The notes below the pieces were generated by a model. The model was not told the origin of the DNA and ran no database searches. It saw only the letters and a list, made by a program, of their open reading frames with translations. A stretch of DNA of 64,000 bases from Pterobdella sp. o SKG-2022 (taxonomy: Eukaryota > Annelida > Clitellata > Hirudinida > Piscicolidae): assembly GCA_964035795.1 (NCBI GenBank), contig OZ038322.1, forward strand, positions 15,795,447 through 15,859,446. Reading direction: 5' to 3'. Below are positions 36,799 to 48,306 of the stretch, one piece after another. The stretch's first letter is position 1, and each line of letters opens with the position of its first letter. The translations under genes were made by a program, and so were the position numbers.

Positions 36799-37010
36799 AT
36801 GTAATAACAGCTAACGTGCATGCATTGAAAACAGATCCGCTGCAACAAAAACCCCATTCCAGTCTCAGACCTAGTGTAGTATGCTTAGAATTCGCAAATA
36901 CCTCATCGGCTAATGAATTTTATAAAGAAATAATCAAGCTTTATTCTCTTTCTAGTATGGGTAAATCTACAAAAACATTCATTGAAAATGGAAAATTGTT
37001 GAAAAAAAGT
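36799..37010 (+). pseudogene. Orphan copy of exon 2 of the WH1/CRIB-like gene
   Basis: About 98 percent identical to 25395-25602 by eye, with roughly three substitutions. The acceptor TTCAG of the original reads TTCAT here, so the exon can no longer be spliced in the normal way. The donor context is also altered (AAAAAGTATAC instead of AAAAGGTATAC). Neither the preceding nor the following exon is nearby. The downstream flank to about 37140 is also copied but more diverged. Confidence 0.9.
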
Positions 37011-37514
37011 ATACTTGAAAAATTAACTCATAATATTTCAAAAATAAGATTCAAGTCAAATACAACTTTTGCTATACAGAATAACATTTTTTTACTCAAA
37101 CTTTGAAAGTTTACTCTGAAAAATATAAAATTATTTAAAAATAAAAATAAAGATATTTCTCTTTTAAAATTCAAAAATGTTTAATTTTTTCTATATTTAT
37201 TAAAAATTTATTATTATTTTAAATTTAACCTTTCAACTATGCAAAAAAGTATAGCAACTTAATTTGCTAGTGGTTATAGAAAGTGCTTTTTGCAAACCAG
37301 AAAACTGAATGAGGGTTGAAAAGTACATGAAAAAAAGTATTCAAAATAATTTTTATTTCCAAGCTCTTAATTAAAGCTCACTTGGAAAAATATTTCGCAT
37401 AAGCAAGTTCGAATTATGAGATTTAAATTTTTGGTGAACAGAAAGATTAAGTTCTTTTGATAAAATTTGACATTTCAGATGAATTTAAACAAGAAAGCAA
37501 ATAAAATCTTAAAT

Positions 37515-37850
37515 ATGAATTTTTTGCGTGGGTTTGATTTTTTGAATTTTTCACATGTCCTGCAGCATTTGCTTCTCCACTCCGGCTGGTGGCAGCCTCC
37601 AGGAAATGACGCGCAGTTTCCAACACTGTCTCCATACAAACAGCTGGCTACAAGCAACATTGAAATGTTGCCGTTTAGCTTTTATGTAGATTTAGCGTAG
37701 ATTTCAAATAATTCATTTTCTCACGTGTGCTGGGATCTTTCATTTTTTCGCAAGTGTCACAACAACCCTTCTGGAACTCCGTGCCTCCACAGTTGTTCTT
37801 CAACTCTTCAGTTTTTAAATTTGTCGCCAAAAAAACATGCTGTCAAGAAA
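37515..37850 (-). pseudogene. Relic of metalloprotease A: two Cys-module exons only
   Basis: Near-identical copies of gene A exon 14 (CLYGDSVGNCASFPGGC...) and exon 13 (C-terminal half). The exon-13 copy has lost bases around CTTTGCAGTTG, which shifts the frame. At about 37850 the sequence jumps straight into a copy of the gene A 5' flank, so exons 1-12 have been deleted. Confidence 0.88.
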
Positions 37851-38560
37851 TTTTTATTCGAACTTCCCTACGCTTATATCTACAGATTATGATATTATAA
37901 TTATTATAACGTTAGTTCTATAAGATTCTCACGGCAGTGTGCTACTGTTTGATTGAAAAAGTAAAAAAAGCTATTATTACTACTTGAATTTCATATTAAA
38001 ATGTTTAAAACATCAAAATGCTCATAAAGACCCAAAAGTATTAAATTAAATGATTTTGAAACTTTCTAAAATTACTAATGAGATTTTCAAAATTATAAAA
38101 AATCAAATAAACTGTCGAAAAATACTTTTAGCTCATAGTTGTTTCACATCAAATATTCTTCAAAGCTGTTCTAACTACATTAAAAAACGCCATTAAGTCA
38201 CCCATTTATTATATTCATGAACGTCAAAAGTAAACGAATTTTTATTCAATTTAAAAAACACAGTAAAAATTTTGATTTTTAACAAAGCCTTTTGCAAACA
38301 TATGTTTTCATCACATTCTCGTTCGTTTTTATTTCAGAAAAAAATGAATAATTGCGACAGTATAAACATCAAAAGAAATTTATCGAAACCAGTTTTGAAA
38401 ATGCTTGAAACAGAAACAAATTGGTTTCTTATTTATCTTTGAAATTTTTCAGCTTTTGGTAAGATTTAATATTGGGATAAATATTACATTAAGATTATGC
38501 TCATTCTCAAAAAAAACTATTAGGTTTTCGAAAAAAGATTTATTTAAAATTTTCATATTC
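37851..38560. repeat. Duplicated 5' flank of metalloprotease A
   Basis: Aligns with 34690-35340. Shared runs include ACTTCCCTACGCTTATA, GTTTCACATCAAATATTCTT and AACAAAGCCTTTTGCAAACA. Because the gene body is gone, any promoter in this copy now drives nothing recognisable. Confidence 0.82.
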
Positions 38561-38601
38561 AAATATCAGAAAGTTTTTAAAATATAGGCATAACATATAT
38601 A

Positions 38602-38772
38602 GGCCCGTATAGATCAGAGGTAGAGCATTAGACTAATTATTTAAAGTTACCGGGTCAGATTCTGCGTGGGCCGACAATTAGCACCTGTTCCACAGTGTGT
38701 TTTCACTACATTAAATTTATAGCAAGCGCTTCGATCTATAAGGAAAAGTGCTTTATAAATACCGCATTACAT
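38602..38772 (+). mobile_element. tRNA-derived SINE
   Basis: The head GGCCCGTATAGATCAGAGG with TAGAGC resembles a pol III A box, and GGGTCAGATTCTG a decayed B box. The body ends with AAGTGCTTTATAAATAC, a 3' motif common in SINEs that share L2-type LINE tails. The tRNA-like head resembles that of the SINE at 45138-45306, but the body differs. It is not a usable tRNA gene. Confidence 0.7.
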
Positions 38773-39599
38773 GAACAGTGTCTCTAAAAAAATTCTTAAT
38801 AAGTAAGGTTATATTACTGTTTGTAAGATTGAAAAAATTATTTATTGAAACAATTATCGCCCTTTATTAGTCTGTTCACTTATGAAATGTGTCATGAACA
38901 ACTGTCAAACTTTATATCACAGGTGTTAAGTGCAATCATTTTAAATGAATCTATTATATACAAACAGCTTTTAAATAAATTCCAGTAAGTGTAAACAGGC
39001 TAATTTCTTATTTTTAAGTTTTGAAGCTTTTCTTGATTATTTTTTGATTGCTTATAAGTATTGAGATACCGACAGAAAATTGAAAAAATTGAAAACAGGT
39101 TTCTAAATTTGAAAAGTATGAACCACAAACTTTGAAAATAAATATATTGAGAATAGCAAGAAAAATTTCATTAAGTTTGATAAATAATTTTGAAGCAGGT
39201 TCTCGCAACAAAATTCTAGAGTTTCAAGAATATCTTTGTTAGAAAGCGATTTGACCATAGAACAAAAAAAAATGAAAATGAAACAGAATAACTAAACATA
39301 CACTTAACAATACGCAAACCATGAAATAACTCAATAAATGAAAAAATTAACTGGAAAATTTTCTCCTTTATCAAACCAAACAAAAACCCATCTTTGTCAT
39401 CATTTTTTAGACTATTAACATGTTATCCCATACAAGAAAAATAATTAAAAAAAGGGCTTTTTTACATAACCAGAAAAATTTATCTTTATTCAAATTTACA
39501 TAGCTTTTGATTTTTTCTTTGTCCAACTAATGCTTTTCACAATATAAACAAGACTACAAAACAACTTTCAACAAAAAAACATTAAAAAACAATATTTAG

Positions 39600-40600
39600 A
39601 GCAATCGATCTAACTAAGTCCTTTGAAACAGTCAACATACACCCCTCATCCAGAAAATCAGTAAAACGGACGTTCACCCTCACAAAAGTTTCATTACATT
39701 AAAGGTATGTCATATAAAGCAATTTTTTATCCAAAAGATGACGCTCATCTTCACGGTCGTTTTACCTTCATTTTTAGGCTAGCATGGGTTGGACGTATAA
39801 AATAGTCAATAATAGAAAAATTGTGCCAAGCGATTTATCTAAAAAAATTTCTATAGATAGTTCAGAAACAACAAACTGCAAATTATCGTTAACAAAAGTA
39901 CTATCCTGCTCATGACACCATCATAATAAAAAAAACACCCATCTTCACAAACTAACACCCTAAGCCCCACAACGTTAGCTTTTGATGCTAGTTTTACCAA
40001 TTCGGCCAACACCAAAAATACCTGGGAAGCCTCTCAAAAACAATATTTTTTGAGCAGCTTCACTCCAATACTAGGATAAAAACGAAGAAACTAACATCTT
40101 CACCAAAAAAACAATAATTTTCTCTATACATTATTTTTTTTATATTCTATATTTTAAAATACTTTATTTTTTAAATTCAAATACATATAGTCTCTTATCA
40201 ATTACTCCACTCAACAACTCTAATTTATTTAAAACACAGAACTCCGCACAATCACAGGTTTCACGTAAGACTCAAACAGTTATCTGCTCAAAAACTAAAA
40301 TCTTTGCAGTCAAACAGTACCTTCCACTTCAAACTTCAAAACTTCCTAAAAAAAGTCTCACTCATCACTCACCCACTTCCAAAACAACCTCTCCATGCTA
40401 AATCAAAAAACAAACAGCATTCAATCACAACAATTCCACAAAAATTTTAGCCTTAACGACAACATATATATTAATGAACAACTTATAAAAAGTAATACAA
40501 AAATAATATGCTCACAAGAAGTTCATGATTTTCTGCTAAGAAAAACAAAAACTTTTCAAATAAATATAAACAACCACCGACCATCAACCCTATAAAATCA
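39600..40600. mobile_element. Possible degraded LINE relic
   Basis: Weak evidence. The plus-strand phrase IDLTKSFETVN near 39605 is reverse transcriptase-like. The sequence GCTAGCATGGGTTGGACG near 39780 matches the 3' stem of the LINE at 30598. Everything else is stop-ridden and C-rich low complexity. The two hints may come from two different fragments. Confidence 0.35.
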
Positions 40601-41310
40601 TCGCTCTCGACATTCTACCTTAACTTAGGGCCCCAATTTTTTCAATGTTTGAATAAAATTGAATTTTTACCTTTATGCCCATTTTCCCAAGCTTCATACT
40701 ATGAACTAATCACAAATTTGAAAAAAGATCAAAAAAACTGTTTTTAATTCCCGTCCAAGCAGTAAGGCCTCACAGAAAAGGATTGCCTGCAGTGTTTTTA
40801 AAGCTCTTACCAGTCTAAGAAACTTTAGTCATTTATTCAAGCTTGATTGAAACAAAACTTTTGCTTAGGTGGTTATTTTATTTTTTCTTTTTTGACAATT
40901 TTCTTATTTATGTTAACTCAATTGTGTGTGTGCATGATTTGATTTCTAGAGATTGAAGTTTTTGAAATAACTACTGGAGCTTTGGCCAAACGTAGTTTTT
41001 TTGAAAACTTTCCAATATCTTTTTGAAAATAAAAAAATCAATATTTTTGAAACATATTTATTCATGAAAATTTCATTTTTCAATATATTTTGATGAATTA
41101 AGCATTTAATAATTTAATTGATAGCATGTTTAAACAATTATTATAGAGATTTGAAATCTTTTTTCTGGCTCAAAATTTTCAAAAATTTTTAAAATTTATA
41201 ATAAGTATTTGCTCATATGAAATGATCCAAATAAGTTAATTAATGTTAGAAAATGAATTAATTTTGAAACTGAAAGTACACTGTCCAAAAAATGTGTGGT
41301 AATAAAGCTT

Positions 41311-44300
41311 TCAAACAAATTTGGAAAAAAAAGTAGTTTCTGAAGCACAAGACCGGCAGCATTTTGATCTGATGTAAGCATCGTCACAATTCCTACCAGC
41401 TGATTTGCAGTCAGAAAAATAATCCCCATAAGGACATTCTGAAGCAGAAATATTTAATTTTATATGGTTAAGTTATATAAAATTTGAATAAAATTCAAAC
41501 TTGAAGGAAGTACTAAAAAAACCTGGATTGTCGTTTTTTAATTTAGCACAAGTTCTACAACACTGGGCTCTCCAATCGAAATCCCAACATTGATGAGGGG
41601 AAGAAGCACAAGCATTTATGCTATCTCCGTATAAACAATCGGCTGCAATCACAATGTATTTAGTATGGACTACACGTCAAAAATAATTAATCTCACGCGT
41701 GGTAGGGTCCTTCATCGACCTACATGTGGCGCAACAATGCTGGAGAACGTTCACATCGCCACAAGACGACTTCAGGTACTCACAATTGTTATACTCATCA
41801 CCGTAAGGACAGTCTTTGAGTAAGAATGATGAAAGTGATGTGTTTTAGAAAGCTTTTACTTTGATTTTTTTTTTCATTATCCACTACATTAGGTTTATTT
41901 TGTTTGATAAGGCAAAAAATTTAACCAAAAAGAATTTAATTTGAAATATCAGAGTTTTTTTGACAGTTACTATAACATGACAAGTTTTATATTCACATTA
42001 CATTCCTATAACATTTTTTTTTCCAGGACAATCTAGAGAAGCTTTAAGCAAAAATTTTTAGGTCTTAGTGATTTTAATTTCTGTATATTTAATTACAATA
42101 ATGTTGATACATTCATGCAGTGTAATATAACAGATTTCAAGAATTTCTCAACGGTACCTTCTGTGATAAGAAATACATCGACACATTCATTCTTGATGCA
42201 CCACTTGTTATCGCCACAAGGTGTCCTTTCGAAGGCGCCATAACCAGCATCAACACAACCTCCAAGTACCTTATCATAACAATGCAGTTCTGAACACAGC
42301 TGCTCATCTTCTTCTTTATTTCTCTGTAAAAAGCACCACGTTCAAGCGGATAAACATTAAAGTAGACGTGTTTTACAGTGATAATAAATTATCAAACTTG
42401 AATAATTAATTAATATTCATATAAAAAATATTATACTGTATAACTTATTACTCAAAATTACTCATTAGAGCGTACGGTACAAAAGTAAGAGTGTGGTCCT
42501 TTAGTGTGTTTACATTGATCATCTACGCTTTCAACCTTTCCCACGCCTCCAAGTGTTGTAATAGGTTCGTTTTCCTTCTCGAACAAACAATGACTGAAAT
42601 GTTTTAATATTTTATTTTATTTTTAAAAGTTGATTATTATGATGTTTCAAACACCAGTCTAATGAAAACCAATAATAACTGAAAGTTAAAAATTATTAAT
42701 TTTGTCGCAAACTTTTCTTCTTTGCTGACGTGTTCATCAAAATATTTTATAGTGCAAGAAGAGAAAGCATAAAGTTTGTTTTCCTGGTTTGGTAGATGGA
42801 TGGGTGTCATGAGGTACTGTTCATCGGGAGAGCAGTGGTTTTCATCGCCATCGTGCTCAGCGCCCAAGCTTGAAAATGGTTTTGAGGTCGAATCGATAGG
42901 TTTAATTTTTGAATATTGAAATTTAGTATGGATTTGAGCTTTCAAAAAAATTCTTTGAAAATATCATTTTTATGAATGAAATTTATGCTTGAATCATGTC
43001 ATCTAAAAAATCTTAAAAAATCAAATATTTTACTAAAATTATATTTTAAAAAATGCAATCAATAACTAGTCTATCTTACTTGTGGGCTATTTCGTGAGCA
43101 ACCAAATCAGAAGTATCCCGAATTCCTTTATCGGTGGATATTGAATTGGAACTACTTCGACATGTAGATCCTATCAGACCATAGCCTGAGTATCCATTTA
43201 TCGATTTGTACCTTTGAAATAAAACATATTTTTTTGGATTTTATTTAATAGACTAAAAAGTTAAAAATATTTGTTTTTTTAATCTTCTATTTGCTAAATA
43301 CTTGGTAAACAGAACTAGCACATCGTATGCAGGAAGTTTCCCTTTTTTAGTTGATACCCAATGTGGTATTTCATCCAAAGCAAACCTAAAGTCTATTCTA
43401 CCTTGAGACATCACTGGGTTGAGCTCCGTTATGGAATCTTGTAGAGTCTGAAGTTGACCCCGCATTCATTGGAAACATGATATTTTTCAAACAAAATACT
43501 ATTACTCTATGTATCAAAACACCAATAAATAAAAAACATAAATGAACAACAGTGACCAAAACATTGTGTCGCTGGGTGCTTGCGTAAAAGACCCAAGCAG
43601 AATAAATGAAGCGTGCAAACCTCTGTTACGTAGAGACCTGCCATTTTTACACTGTATGTGTATTTTCCGGTAGTTATTGACTTGTATTTTCTATCAACCT
43701 TTCACAAAATGTTATTTTAAGATTGGAATTTCGAATATAATTTTTAAATAAAAAGTATGTGCATTAAGTCAAAATAAATAAAGAAACCAATGAAATTTGA
43801 AATATTATTTCAAAAGTTATGAGTTTAACCAAGATAAATGAAAACGCTTGAAAATAGACCTCGGCTATAATCTGAGAATAGTAACTCAACAACCCATAAA
43901 TAGTTTCATCCAAATTATGATTTTTAACATCGTACCAACTGTCGAATATTAAAAAATTTCAAAAGCAATCAAAAAAGTTTTTAAAAATGAAAAAATAATA
44001 ACGATTTGTAAATGGTATAGTCCAAAACTACGAGCACTTCAACCAATACACGTTTTCCTTGATTGCTGGCGCTTCTTTTTGCTCTCTTTTTTAGTTTCCT
44101 TGAATCGATACTGTCTGCAAAATGAATTAATTATACTTTTGAGACAAATAAATCCACCACGGACTTTCAAAATTGAAATTGTTTTGAGTCTCCGACACAA
44201 CGTGAGTAATGCCCCCAATGTCTACATTATGAGTCTTAAAAGCTTTCTCGATGATGTTTTGGTCGGCAGGTTTCAAAGAGTACTGTTTGTTTCCGAGGAA

Positions 44301-44777
44301 GAAAAAACCAAACTGAAACGAGTAACTTCAATTATTTCATTCATTAAAAAAATATAATCAACGTTTTACAAATTTCTTTATCCAATTGCCATTTTTTCTG
44401 GAAACTTCCATAGAAACTGAAAAGCTGCCTTTTCTATCTTTGTAGTTCCCCACAAACTTTGTGTGAAATTGCATTAAATATAAACAGGAAAAGGTAAAAT
44501 CAAGATCCTTGATGTATATTTGACTATAGTGAAAACATTTCTCGACATAAACGTTTGTAAAATAACTAACTTTCTTTTTTTTCGGATGCCACTGTTTCTG
44601 GGTGGTTGTAATGACTGCAATATTCTCATCGTCAATAGTGCTTTCTTTGAAGATGTGGAAGGTTTTAGTTTGTAAATTTTTAATTCCTAATTTCAATATT
44701 AGTTTGTTTGGCAAATCATATTTCTGGGACTTTCCTAAAACCACAAGCAAGAAAGAAATATAGAGGTGGACATGCAT
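41311..44777 (-). CDS. Secreted ADAMTS-like metalloprotease B with three Cys modules
   Basis: Exons in transcript order: 44777-44571, 44456-44370, 44312-44165, 44114-44003, 43938-43860, 43698-43621, 43447-43302, 43211-43080, 42868-42713, 42593-42476, 42323-42158, 41813-41697, 41642-41523, 41438-41311. Sum 1794 nt, 597 aa. Exons 2, 3 and 5-9 are the same length as in gene A (87, 148, 79, 78, 146, 132, 156 nt). It has a signal peptide (MHVHLYISFLLVVLG), propeptide, a KKRAKRS cleavage run and the catalytic domain from VEVLVVLDYTIY. The zinc site HEIAHNLGAEHD has Ala where gene A has Gly. The Met-turn YLMTP and FSSC follow, then a disintegrin-like region (DDQCKHTKGPHSYFC, CGDNKWCIKNECV) and three PLAC-like modules. 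The extra module of gene A exon 12 is missing. Confidence 0.9.
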
Positions 44778-45137
44778 TTTTCAAAAAACTTAATAACGAT
44801 TTATATAATATATATAGATGGATTTTCGTAGGAAATAAGAAAAACAAACGATGCTTCGTTAACTGTGAAAATTCTCACTTCTTTAAAAGCTATTGCCAAA
44901 CCCGTGCTTTAAAAGGTTTTCTATATTCGCTTACCCAGATCCAAGCTAAATGAGAATATATTTAATTAGTTTCGATTGTCCTTAAAAATATCAAGTCTGT
45001 TTAGAGAAAATCAATTTCGAATCTAAGTTCATTATATGCCAATATTTTCTCTCAAAAGTATTTATAATCTCCAAATGTTATTTCTTCTTATTATGTTATT
45101 CTCATACTCAACTTTTCCCTCTATACTATAAAAATTA

Positions 45138-45306
45138 TTTTTTTTTTTAGATCGACTTTTAGTCTCCCCATATTGGGGTTTCGTTAGCTCAACAGATGAT
45201 TCACAAGGCGCTACTCCTTGTGTGTATAATTGTCGGCCCGCGCGGGATTGAACCCGGTTACTTTAGATAACTAGTCTAACGCTCTACCAGCTGAGCTATG
45301 CGGGCC
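45138..45306 (-). mobile_element. tRNA-derived SINE with poly(A) tail
   Basis: Read on the minus strand, it opens with a tRNA-like head: acceptor GGCCCGC matching a terminal GCGGGCC, A box TAGCTCAGCTGGTAGAGC, an anticodon arm with loop CTAGTTA (AGT, threonine-like), and B box GGGTTCAATCCC. The T stem is imperfect. A body of about 85 nt follows, then an A-run (the T-run 45138-45148). The poly(A) tail and extra body show this is a SINE and not a tRNA gene. Confidence 0.8.
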
Positions 45307-46039
45307 GATCAAAATTAAAAATTTTTTAAAATTGAGAAAGATACAAGATTTTTAGTATCAAAGTTTTATACGTAAGTTAAGAATCTACGCTGAACATTTG
45401 AAAAGAGCCTGAAACAAGACGACAATAACGAGAGAACCTCATTAATTTATTAATTTCATTATTTCTAATTTAAAAATTAAAAATTAAATAAAAATTTAAA
45501 TGGATTTATAACACAATTGTTGTTATATAGATTTTCTTAATATACAATATTATATCATTGAAGAGGTAAGAACAACTGCTTGTGAATTTGAATAAATCAA
45601 TTTTTTTATACACAAGTTGAACTTTCAATTAGGAAATCTAATTAAAGTTTTCATACTCAATCCTGAAATTAAACTCGATAAATAAAAAGCAGTTTCAAAA
45701 CCTAATGAAACAAAAAATTTATTTCAAAATGAAACTTTCATCAATCGGATCCTTATCGTGATGCGAGTCTCAGTTTTCAAACGTCGGTTGATACTTTAGT
45801 TTAGAATTTCTTAATCGAAGACTTGAGTCTTTACTAGCCTGTCATAGGCCCTACAATGTGTTTGAGCAGGTTTTAAAGGCATTATTTACCCTGATCTTGT
45901 TAAAGCTCAAGCGGAAGTGCTAGTTCACGAATTTTTTCTATTACTATTTGAGCCCAAATCATTAATTTAATTGAAATTTTTTTTATATTTTCACCAAGCT
46001 CTTTTATTAATTTTTATAACTTTTTATAATGTAAGTTAA

Positions 46040-46165
46040 GACGTTTTAAGTATAATTTCAAAACACCAGTTATTTTATTAAGATACGAAGCTTTTCGTTA
46101 TCAAAAAGCTTCGTATCTTAATAAACTAACTAGTCTTCTGAAATTATATTCATTTTATTGTGGTT
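46040..46165. repeat. Fold-back element with near-perfect arms
   Basis: TTATTAAGATACGAAGCTTT (about 46076-46095) is mirrored by AAAGCTTCGTATCTTAATAA (about 46105-46124). The pairing extends outward less perfectly to TATAATTTCA on the left and TGAAATTATA on the right. It shares the CGAAGCTTTT core with the elements at 33245 and 52929. Confidence 0.75.
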
Positions 46166-46423
46166 TTTGGAAAAAACCAAGACATGTTTTTTTTTTTATA
46201 TAATATCGCAAGTTTATTCAATAATTAAATACAGTTTTTGAAAATCTTTGACATCTTCAACTTTTTCACATTTTTTAGATAGCATTTTGTGCAACAATAA
46301 AATATAGTAAGTTATTTTTAATAAAAACCTAGAAGTTTAATTTCCCTTTATTACTACTCATTTTAAATGTAACTAAAAACATGAATAAGCTGAAACAATG
46401 AATGAAATTTGTCTAAAAAAGAT

Positions 46424-47745
46424 TTATTTAGTTGCGTATTTAACTTCATCAAATGCTTTGCGAGCTTTCTTCAATTCTTCATTTGCCGTCAATAACTCCT
46501 GAAAAAGGTGAAGAATTCTGATAATGTAATGTTTTATAATGAAACAAACTTAAGTAATATCATATTATGTCCATCTATGATTTATGGTTGGTATATTATT
46601 TTTCCAATAAACCAATTGGAAAAGTTGAAATATTCTTTTATACTTTACTATTTCAAAAAGCCTTATATATTTCCAAGTAAAAAATTACATTATTTGGATT
46701 ATTATGAAATTATATTCACATTATTTTCAAATAATCAAAACGAAAATTTAATTTTCCAATTTCTACATTTATATATTATTTAGTCTAGCTAATAATATCA
46801 TCTTGATATTGCCACACCTTTCAATCCAAATTTTTGTATAAAGAAAAAAGTAGAAGTAAAAGAAATTATAAAATTTCCTTGAATAATAAAGACAAATAAC
46901 AATATGGTTATAATTTTTTTTCCAAGATTTGTAGAAAAATAAGTTTGTTTTTTTGAAGATTAAATTGAATTAGAATAGACAATTTTGAAATTGTTTAGAT
47001 TTCAATCCTGCCAGTCACCGTTATCAAGAGCCAAATCATATACATATATATTTTTAATGAATAATTCATCACATTTTATAACTTCAAGAAAAATTTTGAA
47101 AAACCTTGATTCTTGAGTACATCTGGTTATCTTTTTTGACAATATATATAAGATCTTCTACAGTCATTCTTTCTGTAGGTCCAGTAGCCATTGCTTTTCT
47201 TGTCTGTGTGTTCAAGTTTAATATATTTTTAAAAAGTTAATTTTTTTATCTAAGAACACATAACCTGGAATACAATTTACAAAAATTATGCAAAATTAAT
47301 TTGAATGACTAACCATTTCACAGATAAAGTTAACCACAATTTCATCTAAGAGGTCAACAGATTCAGAATATGGGTTGACATCATCTCCTGCCCCATACAT
47401 CATGCATCTTACTAGCAAGCACGAAATAAATGATTATTGTTTTAATTTACTCGAACCCCGCTTTAAAACTCAACATATTTAAAATTTTTTGCTAACATTC
47501 TTTTGTGAAATATTTTTTCCTTCTTTCATTCACATGCTCTTCTTCAATTTCTTCTTCATCTATCTTTTATTCAAAGTAAAATTGAAATAGTAAAATTTTT
47601 ATTCATAATATTTTAGCTTTCAGTGCATACTAAAAAAGATAAAAAAAAATGATAAATAATTTTTATAAATGATAAGTAGAAAAACTTCAATTTGTTTATA
47701 AAATGGTTAAACACTAATTACATCTTTTGAGGCTTCGTCAGTCAT
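46424..47745 (-). CDS. TAF13: Transcription initiation factor TFIID subunit 13
   Basis: Five exons: 47745-47722, 47563-47497, 47411-47314, 47203-47105, 46498-46424. They total 363 nt, 120 aa, against 124 in human. All junctions are GT-AG and in phase. The protein has an acidic N-terminus, KELRCMMYGAGDD, then the histone fold (SVDLLDEIVVNFICEM, MTVEDLIYIVKKD), and ends with LLTANEELKKARKAFDE, almost the human C-terminal helix. TAF13 pairs with TAF11 inside TFIID and contacts TBP at promoters. The gene is made of very short exons, so it is easily missed by simple ORF calling. It is divergent from the KASH5-like gene, with about 560 bp between the start codons. Confidence 0.95.
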
Positions 47746-48306
47746 TTGTGCGAAGTTTTGACAAAAACAGTGCTATTTTGTTAAAAGTAAAGTTATGTAA
47801 AAAAATTTTAAAATTTTTTTATCTTAAAGCTGAAAATTGAGAAATAAAATAAAAAAAACAACATAGTTATAAAATATTTTTTAAATGAAACATTTTTTCA
47901 ATTTTATCATTATGATACTTTTCATTCTAGAATATCACGTTGAAACCTTTTTATTTACTAATTAGATTTAAATTTTGGGCAAAGTAAAAGACAAAAACAA
48001 ATTTTTGTGTTGATCATTATTATTGGGGTGATAGAGGGTTTTTATCATTATTGTAAGATTTCGTGTTTTATATTTGTTGGTTTCACCAATAAAAAATATT
48101 TATTTTCAAGTTACACGCAAAAAAAATGAATAACTGTTTTTTTGGATAAAACTAGAGCCTAAGAATTTAATCTGACACTATTTAGTGTCTTTGAACTAAA
48201 TCGCGCTAGCTGGTAGTTCGAAAAGTAATTTTGATAAGTATTCCGAAAGGTGCGTTGTATTGTAAATTAGCGAGCATAAATAAAATTTCAAAGTTTTGTT
48301 GAAAAA
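47746..48306. promoter_or_regulatory. Shared divergent 5' region of TAF13 and the KASH5-like gene
   Basis: About 560 bp separate the two start codons, so a bidirectional promoter is possible. No clear TATA box, initiator or other element can be named. The stretch is AT-rich. Confidence 0.35.

Noticed and set aside
36810..37106. Independent plus-strand gene inside the protease cluster
   Set aside because: It is a duplicated exon of the WH1/CRIB-like gene with a broken acceptor and no partner exons.
40395..40595. 66-codon plus-strand frame
   Set aside because: Low-complexity Asn/Lys/Thr-rich sequence with no splice partner; probably chance in C/A-rich DNA.
45234..45306. tRNA-Thr(AGT)-like cloverleaf on the minus strand
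   Set aside because: The T stem is mismatched and the sequence continues into a body with a poly(A) tail, so it is the head of a SINE.
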